Assembly: GCA_016201275.1 (NCBI GenBank)
Contig: JACQDB010000138.1
Coordinates: 62,001-126,000, forward strand
From: Acidobacteriota bacterium
Lineage (GTDB): Bacteria; Acidobacteriota; Blastocatellia; UBA7656
Reading direction: 5' to 3'
Length of the DNA stretch: 64,000 bases
The position numbers and the translations under genes were made by a program. The notes beneath the pieces were generated by a model, which had not been told where the DNA came from, ran no database searches, and saw only the letters and a list, made by a program, of their open reading frames with translations. Each line of letters begins with the position of its first letter. The first letter of the stretch is position 1. Positions 1-7,692 of the stretch are shown piece by piece.

Positions 1-57
1 GAAGAGACGTGCACAAGCCGTTGCACGTTCCGCCCAGATCAATCATCTATCGTCTAA
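1..57 (+). CDS. queD: QueD C-terminal end (6-carboxytetrahydropterin synthase), partial
   Basis: Only the last 18 codons are in the window. In the frame starting at base 1 they read to a TAA at 55-57 and include ETCTSRCTF, which matches the usual QueD ending (an ETCT..C.Y/F pattern). QueD converts dihydroneopterin triphosphate to 6-carboxy-5,6,7,8-tetrahydropterin in preQ0 synthesis. The stop overlaps the ATG of queE by one base (TAATG), so the two genes are probably translationally coupled. The call rests on this short motif and on the queE and folE neighbours. Confidence 0.72.
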   Translation, partial: EETCTSRCTFRPDQSSIV

Positions 58-671
58 TGAGCGAAAAGCAATATTTTGTAAACGAAATCTTCGCATCCAT
101 TCAGGGCGAAGGAGCGAGAGCAGGAACCGCAAATGTCTTCATCAGATTTGCGGCCTGTAATCTGGCCTGCAACGGCGAAGTAATTGACGGCGTATTGCAG
201 CCGGTATGCGATACGCAATTCACCGGAGGCCGCAGGCTCACGGCGCAGCAGATCGTTGCAGAGGCGGCGGAAGTTGGTGGCAAGTGCAATTATGTAATCC
301 TGACCGGCGGCGAACCGGCATTACAGATTGACGAAGAATTGATCGAAGCCCTGCACACCGCCGGATACCAAATCGCCATTGAGACCAACGGCACGAAGCC
401 CCTGCCCAAAGGACTCGATTGGATCTGCGTCAGTCCAAAGACCGCCGACCACACGATTCAGGTTCTCGATTGCGACGAAGTGAAATTCGTTATCGGTGAC
501 CGCCAGGCGCTGCCGAAAACCCAGATCCGCGCCACGCACTATTTCCTGTCGCCCGCCTGGGACGCCGACGGGTTGAAGCGGCAGACGCTCGACTGGTGTA
601 TCGGTCTCGTTCGCCAAAATCCACGCTGGCGCTTGAGTCTGCAAATTCACAAATTGCTCAACGTCAGATGA
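57..671 (+). CDS. queE: 7-carboxy-7-deazaguanine synthase (QueE), radical SAM
   Basis: The protein of 204 aa turns 6-carboxytetrahydropterin into 7-carboxy-7-deazaguanine. The N-terminus carries NEIFASIQGEG, typical of QueE. Three cysteines, C34, C38 and C51, lie where the [4Fe-4S] cluster ligands sit (C-x3-C-x12-C, with the central loop expanded as in many QueE proteins), and TGGEP at 83-87 is the SAM-binding motif. I chose the ATG at 57 because it overlaps the queD stop and the conserved domain starts there. An in-frame GTG at position 9 would only add residues lying inside queD. folE follows after 37 bases. Confidence 0.93.
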   Translation: MSEKQYFVNEIFASIQGEGARAGTANVFIRFAACNLACNGEVIDGVLQPVCDTQFTGGRRLTAQQIVAEAAEVGGKCNYVILTGGEPALQIDEELIEALHTAGYQIAIETNGTKPLPKGLDWICVSPKTADHTIQVLDCDEVKFVIGDRQALPKTQIRATHYFLSPAWDADGLKRQTLDWCIGLVRQNPRWRLSLQIHKLLNVR

Positions 672-708
672 GCAAGCTGCATTCGCGCAAAACCAGGAGA
701 GCCGTAAA

Positions 709-1275
709 GTGGAGGAACTACAACAACGTCTGATCGCCGACTCGGTGAAAACCATTCTCGTCGCCCTCGGCCAGGAGCCAGAACGTGACGATCTCCAGCG
801 CACGCCGGAGCGAGTCGCCAAAGCCCTGGGGGAATTGACTTCAGGTTATGCTCAGGATCCCGCTCTGATTCTCAGCACTACGTTTGAGAGCCGGGATTAT
901 GATGAGATGATTATTGTTAAAGACATCGCCTTCACTTCGCTTTGCGAACATCATCTTCTAGTCTTCGAAGGCACGGCAACCATCGCCTACATTCCATCGC
1001 AGCAGCGTATTGTCGGGCTATCGAAATTCGCCCGCCTCGTCGAGTGTTTTGCCCGTCGGCTCCAAGTGCAGGAACGTCTGACGACCCAGATCGCCCGGGC
1101 CATTCAACAGCATTTGCAGCCGCAGGGCGTTGGGGTACTGCTTAAAGCCAGTCATTCCTGCATGGCGATTCGCGGCATCCGTAAGTCAGGGCTGACTGTA
1201 ACGAACTGCTTGCTTGGCGCAATGCGCGATGACGATAAGACGCGCGCCGAGTTCATGGCGCTGGTTAACCATTGA
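709..1275 (+). CDS. folE: GTP cyclohydrolase I (FolE)
   Basis: At 188 aa this is the usual length for FolE, which opens GTP to dihydroneopterin triphosphate, the first step towards preQ0 (and folate). Seen are CEHH at 79-82 and SHSC with H149 and C151, the zinc and catalytic residues, plus the GLSKFARLV signature. The conserved GxAHxxYIP segment reads GTATIAYIP, so the usual His is Thr. The start is GTG 709, with the Shine-Dalgarno-like AGGAGA at 695-700. Next to queD and queE the likely role is feeding phage 7-deazaguanine synthesis rather than host folate. A tRNA starts 11 bases after the stop. Confidence 0.95.
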   Translation: MEELQQRLIADSVKTILVALGQEPERDDLQRTPERVAKALGELTSGYAQDPALILSTTFESRDYDEMIIVKDIAFTSLCEHHLLVFEGTATIAYIPSQQRIVGLSKFARLVECFARRLQVQERLTTQIARAIQQHLQPQGVGVLLKASHSCMAIRGIRKSGLTVTNCLLGAMRDDDKTRAEFMALVNH

Positions 1276-1285
1276 TTTTTTTTAT

Positions 1286-1361
1286 CGCGGGATAGCTCAG
1301 ATAGTAGAGCGGCGGACTCATAATCCGCAGGCCACAGGTGCAATTCCTGTTCCCGCTACCA
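1286..1361 (+). tRNA. tRNA with CAT anticodon (Met, or Ile2 if lysidine-modified)
   Basis: A 76-nt cloverleaf can be folded by eye. The acceptor 1286-1292 pairs with 1351-1357. The D stem is GCTC/GAGC. The anticodon stem GCGGA/TCCGC holds the loop CTCATAA, and the T stem is ACAGG/CCTGT. CCA is encoded at 1359-1361. Odd points: position 1:72 is C-T, mismatched as in initiator tRNAs, yet the anticodon stem lacks the three consecutive G-C pairs of initiators. The D loop (AGATAGTA) has no G18-G19 pair and the T loop reads TGCAATT, with G at position 55. It is probably an elongator-type phage tRNA. Charging cannot be decided from sequence. Confidence 0.85.
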
Positions 1362-1392
1362 GTTTGGCTGCTGAGGTTGAACTCCTGAATTC

Positions 1393-1428
1393 GGGCAGGT
1401 TGAACCGCTCTTCTCCTGCCCTTTTTTT
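1393..1428 (+). terminator. Rho-independent terminator after queD-queE-folE-tRNA
   Basis: The 7-bp stem GGGCAGG (1393-1399) / CCTGCCC (1415-1421) is followed by seven T (1422-1428). It separates the deazaguanine-tRNA unit from the head genes. Confidence 0.85.
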
Positions 1429-1436
1429 AGAGGTCA

Positions 1437-2282
1437 GTGACAGGATTTTTTGACAACCCCATGCAAAGAGGTCAACCCCATGCGGAGAAAGCAAAATTAA
1501 AAACCGGGAAACCGAAACGCAATCGCTCAAAAGTTGACAAGTACGTCCTCGATGGCAAACTTCGCTGCGGCGCTCGTATACAGACTTGCCGCAATTGCGA
1601 ACATGAATACACCAAAGAAGAATATGAATTGCTTGCCTGTCCGGTCTGCAAAACGGATCGCCGTTGCACAAGCGATAAGTTGATGGCGAACCGGCGCTGC
1701 AACGCGCACGGCGGCGGCACCCCATCGGGAGTCGCCTCGCCGAATTATAAGCACGGGCGCTATGCGACGTTCTTCGAGCAGCTTGGTCTTGGTGATTTGC
1801 ATCAAGCCGCTTTATTAGGTGACCTTCACTCTTCGGACGATGCGTTGGCATCCATGCAGACCCGCGTCTTTTCCTTGATGCGGGGTGGCCAGGGCGTTGA
1901 CTTATTTCGCACGCTGAAAGAAACCTGGTCAAATTTTAAGAAAGCCGGTCGCGATAAAGATGCAGAAGGGCAGAAAACATTCTATATCGCGCTCGACAAT
2001 CTGATCGAGCAAGGCGATGACGAGGCCGACCGATGGGAAGAGATCATTGCAATTGAGGTCAAAATGGATCACATGCGCCAGCGGGCGCATCGTCGGGCGG
2101 TTGATGCGCAGGTTCTCGTCCGACTCGAACAGGCGATTGGGATGATGGCGATGTTCTTATATGCGACCAAGACGATTATCAAGTCCCGATTCGAGCAACT
2201 CGGGATTTCTCAGGAGTCACAAAAAGTTATTACCGACATCGGCAAAGAATTCGACCGAATCACTGAAGGCGGCGATTCGTAG
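1437..2282 (+). CDS. Putative terminase small subunit with N-terminal zinc ribbon
   Basis: The 281-aa protein sits directly before the large terminase, where the small (DNA-recognition) subunit is expected. The basic N-terminus is followed by two CxxC pairs (CRNC and CPVC) and then CNAHGGG...GxxSPNYKHGRY, a pattern often seen in phage terminase small or HGG-containing packaging proteins. The C-terminal half is helical and charged. The listed start is GTG 1437, and ATG 1461 is equally possible because neither has a clear ribosome binding site. The function is inferred from position. Confidence 0.6.
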   Translation: MTGFFDNPMQRGQPHAEKAKLKTGKPKRNRSKVDKYVLDGKLRCGARIQTCRNCEHEYTKEEYELLACPVCKTDRRCTSDKLMANRRCNAHGGGTPSGVASPNYKHGRYATFFEQLGLGDLHQAALLGDLHSSDDALASMQTRVFSLMRGGQGVDLFRTLKETWSNFKKAGRDKDAEGQKTFYIALDNLIEQGDDEADRWEEIIAIEVKMDHMRQRAHRRAVDAQVLVRLEQAIGMMAMFLYATKTIIKSRFEQLGISQESQKVITDIGKEFDRITEGGDS

Positions 2283-3699
2283 CATCTGGCACGAAGACGA
2301 GCCGCAATACAGTACAAAAGACGTTAGGCCGCCGGTCTTTCGTGGTGCGAATTTAATCATTCAATCCACGACCCTGCATGAGTGGATGCTCTCCGGGCCG
2401 TCCGAAACCGGCAAGACCTGGGCGGCGCTCTGGCGGCTCGACTCGCTGATGAGGGCAACGCCTCTGTCGCAGAATGTCCTGGCTCGAAAGCTTCAAGTTT
2501 CTATCTGGGGCACAGTTCTAATCACCTATCAGCGCATACAGGCGCTGCGTACTGATCTTGGTGAAACTCCGGCTGAACCGTTCGGCGGTCAAATGCCGCA
2601 ATGGTATGATTACAGTAATGGCGCTCGCTTATGGATAGGCGGGATGGACAATCCGAACAAAATTCTGTCGGGGGAACGCGATTACATATATATCAACCAG
2701 GCGGAGGAGTTGGAGTTGAACGACTGGGAGACGCTGACGACCCGTGCGACGGGTCGTGGTGCGGTTACGAACACGCCGATGATCTTTGGCGATTGCAATC
2801 CCGGCCCGGAAGACCATTGGATTCTCAAACGTGAAGCCTTGACCGTCTTTCACAGCACCCATCGTGATAACCCTTCGCTCTACGATGAGGATGGCAATAT
2901 AACCGAGCAGGGCGAACGGACAATGAAGACGTTGCACGCTCTGACCGGCGTTCGTAAAGCCCGGCTCTGTGACGGCAAATGGGTTGGCGCGGAAGGGCAA
3001 TTTTTTGAAGTTTTTGATTTTGATCTACACACCTGCGAGCCGTTTGTTATTCCCGCAGACTGGCCGATCTGGGGGGCGCTAGACTATGGCTTTTCGCACC
3101 CGACGGCGTTCGGCTTATTCACGCAAGATAACGACGGTGGCATTTACCTGATTGGCGAGCATATTCAACACAAGTGGTTAGTGCCGCAACATTGTAAAGC
3201 GATTCGCCGCCTAGCCGAGCGCTTGAATATTTCGTGGAGCAGAGTTGAAATCGTAGTCGCCGGTCACGATGTTTTTCAACAACGTGGGGCCAGCGATAGC
3301 CGAACGATTGCCGATCAGTATTGTGATGCGATTGACCCAGAGACAGGAAAAGCAATCGGCATTATCAATCTAAAAAAAGCGACCATTGATCGTATCACCG
3401 GCGCACAAGAGCTTCTCGCCCGGCTCGGCAACCCGGAAGTAAACATCGCGCCGACGCTCAAGTTCTTCAACACTTGCAAGCGGACCATAGCAACGATGAC
3501 CAGAATGGTTCATAACCCAAATGACTCGGAAGATGTGAAGAAAGTTAATGCGGATATGAATGGTGAAGGCGGTGATGACCCCTATGATATGGTGCGCTAC
3601 GGCGTGATGTATAAAAAGCGAGAAGGGGCGGTATTCTCCATGGGAGAAACATCTCCTGTGGCTCAAGTTCAACAATCTGGATTGGGAATGATATTATAA
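2161..3699 (+). CDS. terL: Terminase large subunit (packaging ATPase-nuclease)
   Basis: This motor protein packages DNA into the prohead. Walker A-type SGPSETGKT is at 78-86, a Walker B-like YIYINQAEE at 175-183, GDCNPG at about 208-213, the first nuclease acid in ALDYGFSHP (D306), and a late acidic DDPYDMVRYG motif. Within YIYINQAEE, NQ stands where DE is common. The coordinates use ATG 2161, which would overlap the small subunit by 122 bases. The conserved part starts only near 2275, where no ATG, GTG or TTG is available in frame (an ATT at 2275 follows GAAGG), so the true start is open. The stop overlaps the next ATG (TAATG). Confidence 0.92.
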   Translation: MRPRRLSSPDSSNSGFLRSHKKLLPTSAKNSTESLKAAIRSIWHEDEPQYSTKDVRPPVFRGANLIIQSTTLHEWMLSGPSETGKTWAALWRLDSLMRATPLSQNVLARKLQVSIWGTVLITYQRIQALRTDLGETPAEPFGGQMPQWYDYSNGARLWIGGMDNPNKILSGERDYIYINQAEELELNDWETLTTRATGRGAVTNTPMIFGDCNPGPEDHWILKREALTVFHSTHRDNPSLYDEDGNITEQGERTMKTLHALTGVRKARLCDGKWVGAEGQFFEVFDFDLHTCEPFVIPADWPIWGALDYGFSHPTAFGLFTQDNDGGIYLIGEHIQHKWLVPQHCKAIRRLAERLNISWSRVEIVVAGHDVFQQRGASDSRTIADQYCDAIDPETGKAIGIINLKKATIDRITGAQELLARLGNPEVNIAPTLKFFNTCKRTIATMTRMVHNPNDSEDVKKVNADMNGEGGDDPYDMVRYGVMYKKREGAVFSMGETSPVAQVQQSGLGMIL

Positions 3700-3983
3700 T
3701 GAACATAAGTAGCAACAATGGTTTCGTCGTCAGTAAAGGCGCGCCGCAATCCGATGGTGTAATGGTGGAGTTTGCCGACGGCTGGCACATTATTCCCCAA
3801 TGGCTGGTTGCACACCTGGGCGGCACTGATGCAGTGCTGAAGCCAGAGAGTCAGAGTAAGGCGAAGGCCGTAACTTTTGAGGAGTTCAATCGCCGCTTTC
3901 ACAGCACGGTATCAAGTAGCGCACTCAGGCAGGTGCATAAAACCATCGTCAGCAATCATCTACAGGCTTTTCGCAACAAATGA
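3699..3983 (+). CDS. Small hypothetical protein
   Basis: A 94-aa protein coupled to terL by TAATG and to the next ORF by ATGA. It has a short beta-rich start (VMVEFADGWHIIPQWLV) and a basic helical end. I do not recognise a family. Its position between terminase and portal is common for small accessory phage genes. Confidence 0.6.
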   Translation: MNISSNNGFVVSKGAPQSDGVMVEFADGWHIIPQWLVAHLGGTDAVLKPESQSKAKAVTFEEFNRRFHSTVSSSALRQVHKTIVSNHLQAFRNK

Positions 3984-4135
3984 AACGAATCATCAAAAAC
4001 CTATTTCAACGAATATTTTATTGCCCTTTCGGCATTCACTGGATACCTATAGCTGATATAACCAAGGCATTTCATTGTAATCTCTGCGGCCATACCCGCC
4101 CTGAGATTATTTGGTCTACACCGCCCGAGGGTTAA
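3980..4135 (+). CDS. Very small CxxC protein (51 aa)
   Basis: The ORF begins with ATGA overlapping the previous stop and ends in TAA. The basic N-terminus is followed by a CNLCGH zinc-knuckle-like CxxC with a second Cys upstream (YCPFG). The tight overlap supports it as a real gene. Function unknown. Confidence 0.45.
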   Translation: MKRIIKNLFQRIFYCPFGIHWIPIADITKAFHCNLCGHTRPEIIWSTPPEG

Positions 4136-4137
4136 AA

Positions 4138-4269
4138 ATGTTTGCATTCATCGAATCAGGTTCCCTAGTCTTGTCTGTTGTTTCGATTGTTTTGTCGGTT
4201 ATATCTTTACGTAGGATTAATAGAGCGCGGTTTGATATGAAGCGAAGGTTAGGGAACCACGACCGCTAA
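4138..4269 (+). CDS. Very small single-span membrane protein (43 aa)
   Basis: It starts two bases after the previous stop. A hydrophobic stretch of about 18 residues (SLVLSVVSIVLSVISL) is followed by a strongly basic tail, as in a one-pass membrane peptide. Function unknown. Confidence 0.45.
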   Translation: MFAFIESGSLVLSVVSIVLSVISLRRINRARFDMKRRLGNHDR

Positions 4270-4276
4270 AACTCTT

Positions 4277-4546
4277 ATGTCAATTTTATTCTGGCTCCTG
4301 ATATGTATTGGCTGGTTATGCACCGGCGAGGTACTCGCTTTGTTTACGGCTTTGCTTTTGCCGCAAAGTTTTACCGACAAACAAGGCCGATTTGCCTGGT
4401 ACTGGGTGAGCGCCCGCGTCCTGCTCTGGCCTCTCGTTCTGCTGTTCGGCTTCTTCTATGCTCTATCGTTACCTGTGCGTCTGGTGCTTGAGCGCGTTCG
4501 TTTCGCTCCGAATGTAGCGAATAGCAATCTCAAGGAAGTTGGTTAG
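4277..4546 (+). CDS. Small membrane protein with two predicted helices (89 aa)
   Basis: Two hydrophobic segments are visible, about residues 3-28 and 43-67, separated by a polar loop and followed by a basic tail. It lies between terminase and portal with three other small ORFs. I do not recognise it. Membrane association is read directly from the composition. Confidence 0.55.
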   Translation: MSILFWLLICIGWLCTGEVLALFTALLLPQSFTDKQGRFAWYWVSARVLLWPLVLLFGFFYALSLPVRLVLERVRFAPNVANSNLKEVG

Positions 4547-4600
4547 GCTGGCCTGTTGCGTATAACGCAGAAATGCAACCATTTTGTTTACTGACTATCC

Positions 4601-6010
4601 ATGAAAATACTGGAGCTTGCGAAGGAGGCATTATCCCTCGGCTTTTATTCTGCCGACGAATCGAAAAGCCTGCGTGATATGGCTTTCATTGGCGAGCAAC
4701 TGGAAACTGGTAGCGGCGCGGTCGGTATTGCCCGCACGAACCTGCTGCCAACCAACCGGTTGTTCAACAAGCGCAATGTTCGCACGCTTCGCAATTATGC
4801 TGAGTACAGCATCTGGGTGCGGGCGGCCATAGACATCTACCGCGATGTAGTGGCGCTGGCGCAATATGTGCTGTTGCCCGCCGATGCTCAGAAACCTGTA
4901 AACGAAAAGATCAAGAGCGAGATCGTCGCGCTCCTCAACAAACCTAATGCTCTCGACAAACCGTATTCCGAGATGCTCGAAGAGTTTGCCGAAGACTTTC
5001 TGGTACTCGGGCATGGTGCATTTGAATTGCTGCTCCGCAATGATGCAACGCCTTATGAAATACGGTCGCTGGACGCCGCGCGCTTCGCCTTTCAGCAGGG
5101 TTGGGATGGCAATCCCCGTTCTCCGCGCTACGCCATTCTCGACCCCGGCACAATGCGAACAGAGCGTTATCTCGCGAACCCGATGGCAATGGTGCTGGTT
5201 AATCGCTCTCGCACCTATGACTTGCTCGGCCTGAGTCACGTTGAGGTGCTCGACCTTGCGGTTCGCGCCCTGCTGGAGACCGACGATTACTTTTTGCGTG
5301 AAGCGCAAAACCCCAGCAAAGCAGGGGCGCTCGACCTTGGCACCGGCGTCACCCAGCCACAGGTTGATGAGGTGCGGGCACAGATTGATGGCGTGCGTCG
5401 CCCGTTCATTGTAATGGGTGGGTCGGAAGGCGCGCAGTATATCCCGTTCACCGCATCAGAGCGCGAGTTGCGAATGCTCGACCGGCAGACCTGGTTTGTT
5501 CGTCAGGTGGCAGCCATCTTTCAGGTTTCGATTGCCAAACTCCAGGTCAAAGCAGAGGCGATGAACAGGGCTTCTACGGAAGCGCAGCTTGATGAAATGG
5601 ACGAAGGGCCGGGCGCGCTGCTCTGGCGCATCTGTCAGGCTGAGAACAAGAGCATACTCGGTCGCTTCGGCACAGTTGAAGAGCATAACCTCAAGCTCGA
5701 CTATCCGATTCTGTCGCAAAAGGATGAGAAGCGACAGGCGGAAATCAATAAAGTGAGAACCGGCAATAGCGCCTGGATCACCACAAATGAAGCGCGACGC
5801 GATGAAGGTAAAGAGCCGCTTGATATGGCAGTTGCTGACGATATTTTGATTCCGACATCCAAAGGCCCCGTACCCTTATCAGTTCTGCAACGCGAGTATT
5901 TCGATAACCCGCAGGATGATGAAGCTGATGATGACATTGGCGACAATCAAGCCGATGAGTCAGAAGACAATGCCGATGACAAAGCGCTTCTAAGCCCTCC
6001 CGTTTCATAA
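4601..6010 (+). CDS. Portal protein
   Basis: The 469-aa protein is expected to form the dodecameric DNA entry ring at one capsid vertex. It has the layout of HK97/PBSX-type portals: an N-terminal part with WVRAAIDIYRDVVA, a central segment (FLVLGHGAFELL, then SLDAARF) with the DxxRF-type region, a region ending in VSIAKLQV, and an acidic C-terminal tail (EADDDIGDNQ...). It follows terminase and precedes the protease and capsid genes, the standard order. The 12-base gap to the protease contains an AGAGGAAAG ribosome binding site. Confidence 0.9.
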   Translation: MKILELAKEALSLGFYSADESKSLRDMAFIGEQLETGSGAVGIARTNLLPTNRLFNKRNVRTLRNYAEYSIWVRAAIDIYRDVVALAQYVLLPADAQKPVNEKIKSEIVALLNKPNALDKPYSEMLEEFAEDFLVLGHGAFELLLRNDATPYEIRSLDAARFAFQQGWDGNPRSPRYAILDPGTMRTERYLANPMAMVLVNRSRTYDLLGLSHVEVLDLAVRALLETDDYFLREAQNPSKAGALDLGTGVTQPQVDEVRAQIDGVRRPFIVMGGSEGAQYIPFTASERELRMLDRQTWFVRQVAAIFQVSIAKLQVKAEAMNRASTEAQLDEMDEGPGALLWRICQAENKSILGRFGTVEEHNLKLDYPILSQKDEKRQAEINKVRTGNSAWITTNEARRDEGKEPLDMAVADDILIPTSKGPVPLSVLQREYFDNPQDDEADDDIGDNQADESEDNADDKALLSPPVS

Positions 6011-6022
6011 AGAGGAAAGAGA

Positions 6023-7555
6023 ATGAACGAAGAGCAACTGCAAAATATCCGCACGTCGAGAGATGCGAAGGCCGCGGGCTTACCAGTTTTTAAGGTTCTC
6101 AGCGATGGCGCGATTAAGGCATACAAAGACAGTGATGGCGTGCGCCGGTTCTCCATCACCGCCTCGAGCGATGCCGATGACCTCACTGGCGATTTCTTCA
6201 AAGAGAAGGCGCTCAAGCGGATGGCGAGTACGGCTAAGGGAATAACCATGTTTTTGAATCATTCCTACGACGTGCCGAAGGATGTGTTCGGCGCTGTTGA
6301 AAAGGCAAGTCTTGAACGCAAAAGCGTCTTCAATCGCGTGGAAGGCAAAGAAATGGAATGTCTTTGCCTGACCTATGATGGCGTTGTTACCGAGGTGAAT
6401 CCAGCAGCCGTGCAAACCCATGACATGATGCTGGAAGGCCGCGTGACGCTTGGCGCTTCCGTCTCTGTACTCATTGTCGAAAAGTCAAACACCAAAGACG
6501 GACGGCGTGGCATTGATGATGTTGTGAATCTGGAGTGTAGCATTGTCGGCTTGCCGTGCAACCCGACATCTTGGGTTGAGAGCGCCAGTAAAGCCTTGAA
6601 GCTTTTTGAAGACGACAAGCAACCCGCTCAATCCGTTTATACCAAAGATTGTCCACAGTGCAACAAGTCGGTCGATACCATGCACGACTTCACGCAAGCG
6701 CCCTGCCCGCATTGTAACTGGCGGGCGACCAAAGGCGATATTGCAGCAATGATGCAGGCAGATGCGGCAAAGAGCGCGGTTGCTGATCACCCCGAAGCCC
6801 TTCCCGATACTGAAGCAATTTCTAAGGAGACCGCTATGGAAACCGAAACCCATAATGCTAAAGATACGAAACCTGAATCCACCCGCAAGGGCTTATTCAA
6901 CGATGAATTGCAGCGGCAGGAGTCCAGCATCTGGCACCTGTTGGATATTCTCAGCAACGCGCTTTATGACCTCTATTATGAAGCAGTCTATTACAACACG
7001 GATGTTGATGCTTCTGCTGAACTGACAACGATCTGTTCGGAGTTTACGGCTTGCCTGATGGAGCGTTTCCTTCCGAGACTTCAGAGCGAGGATAAGTCGC
7101 TTGAAGGCACTGGTCTGGCACAGGCGAAATTGGAAAACGCGGCGAAGGTTTTCGCATTTCTTGGCGCTCCTGCTGAATTGGCGCAGAAGATGCAGACCGT
7201 CATTAAGGAAGGTCGTCGCAATAACGCGACCGATCAGAAGATGATCGAAGAGATTCACGGCCTGAGCGTCGAGCTTGGTGCCGCGTGCAAAGCCGTCGAA
7301 GTGGCAACCGAAGAATCGAAAGGAGCGGCTGCGCCTGACGCTGATAACTCAGCTTCGCAGGCTTCCGGCAACGTACAAGAAAACAATCCCGAAGTTGAAA
7401 CCCTCAGCAAATCGCTTGCCGAGACGCAAGAGATTGCCAGCCTTGCGACCACCGCAGCAGAACAAGCAATGAAGCAGCGCAACGAAGCATTGGAGCTTGC
7501 CGACCTCAGCGTGAAGGCACTCGAAGCGTTTGCCAAGAAGCCAATGGCTCGCTAA
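6023..7555 (+). CDS. HK97-type prohead serine protease fused to a probable scaffold
   Basis: The N-terminal 190 residues look like an S78-type capsid maturation protease, with candidate catalytic His80 in MFLNHSYD and Ser145 in GRVTLGASVS, and GLPCNP near 175-180. A zinc knuckle with C209, C212, C227 and C230 follows. The C-terminal half is helical, acidic and coiled-coil-like, as expected of an internal scaffold cleaved during maturation. The length (510 aa) is well above a lone protease, supporting the fusion. It lies between portal and major capsid gene. The zinc knuckle between protease and scaffold is unusual. Confidence 0.82.
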   Translation: MNEEQLQNIRTSRDAKAAGLPVFKVLSDGAIKAYKDSDGVRRFSITASSDADDLTGDFFKEKALKRMASTAKGITMFLNHSYDVPKDVFGAVEKASLERKSVFNRVEGKEMECLCLTYDGVVTEVNPAAVQTHDMMLEGRVTLGASVSVLIVEKSNTKDGRRGIDDVVNLECSIVGLPCNPTSWVESASKALKLFEDDKQPAQSVYTKDCPQCNKSVDTMHDFTQAPCPHCNWRATKGDIAAMMQADAAKSAVADHPEALPDTEAISKETAMETETHNAKDTKPESTRKGLFNDELQRQESSIWHLLDILSNALYDLYYEAVYYNTDVDASAELTTICSEFTACLMERFLPRLQSEDKSLEGTGLAQAKLENAAKVFAFLGAPAELAQKMQTVIKEGRRNNATDQKMIEEIHGLSVELGAACKAVEVATEESKGAAAPDADNSASQASGNVQENNPEVETLSKSLAETQEIASLATTAAEQAMKQRNEALELADLSVKALEAFAKKPMAR

Positions 7556-7692
7556 CCCATTCAATTCTAATTTCCGCTTCCCGGAAAGCCAGTAGCCTCG
7601 TCAGGACGCTCAACAGAGCTTATCCATTGTGGCATCCCTGGCGTCACCCGCGGGCGAATCAATAACCCACAACAGACGAGGAGCTTTTTATC

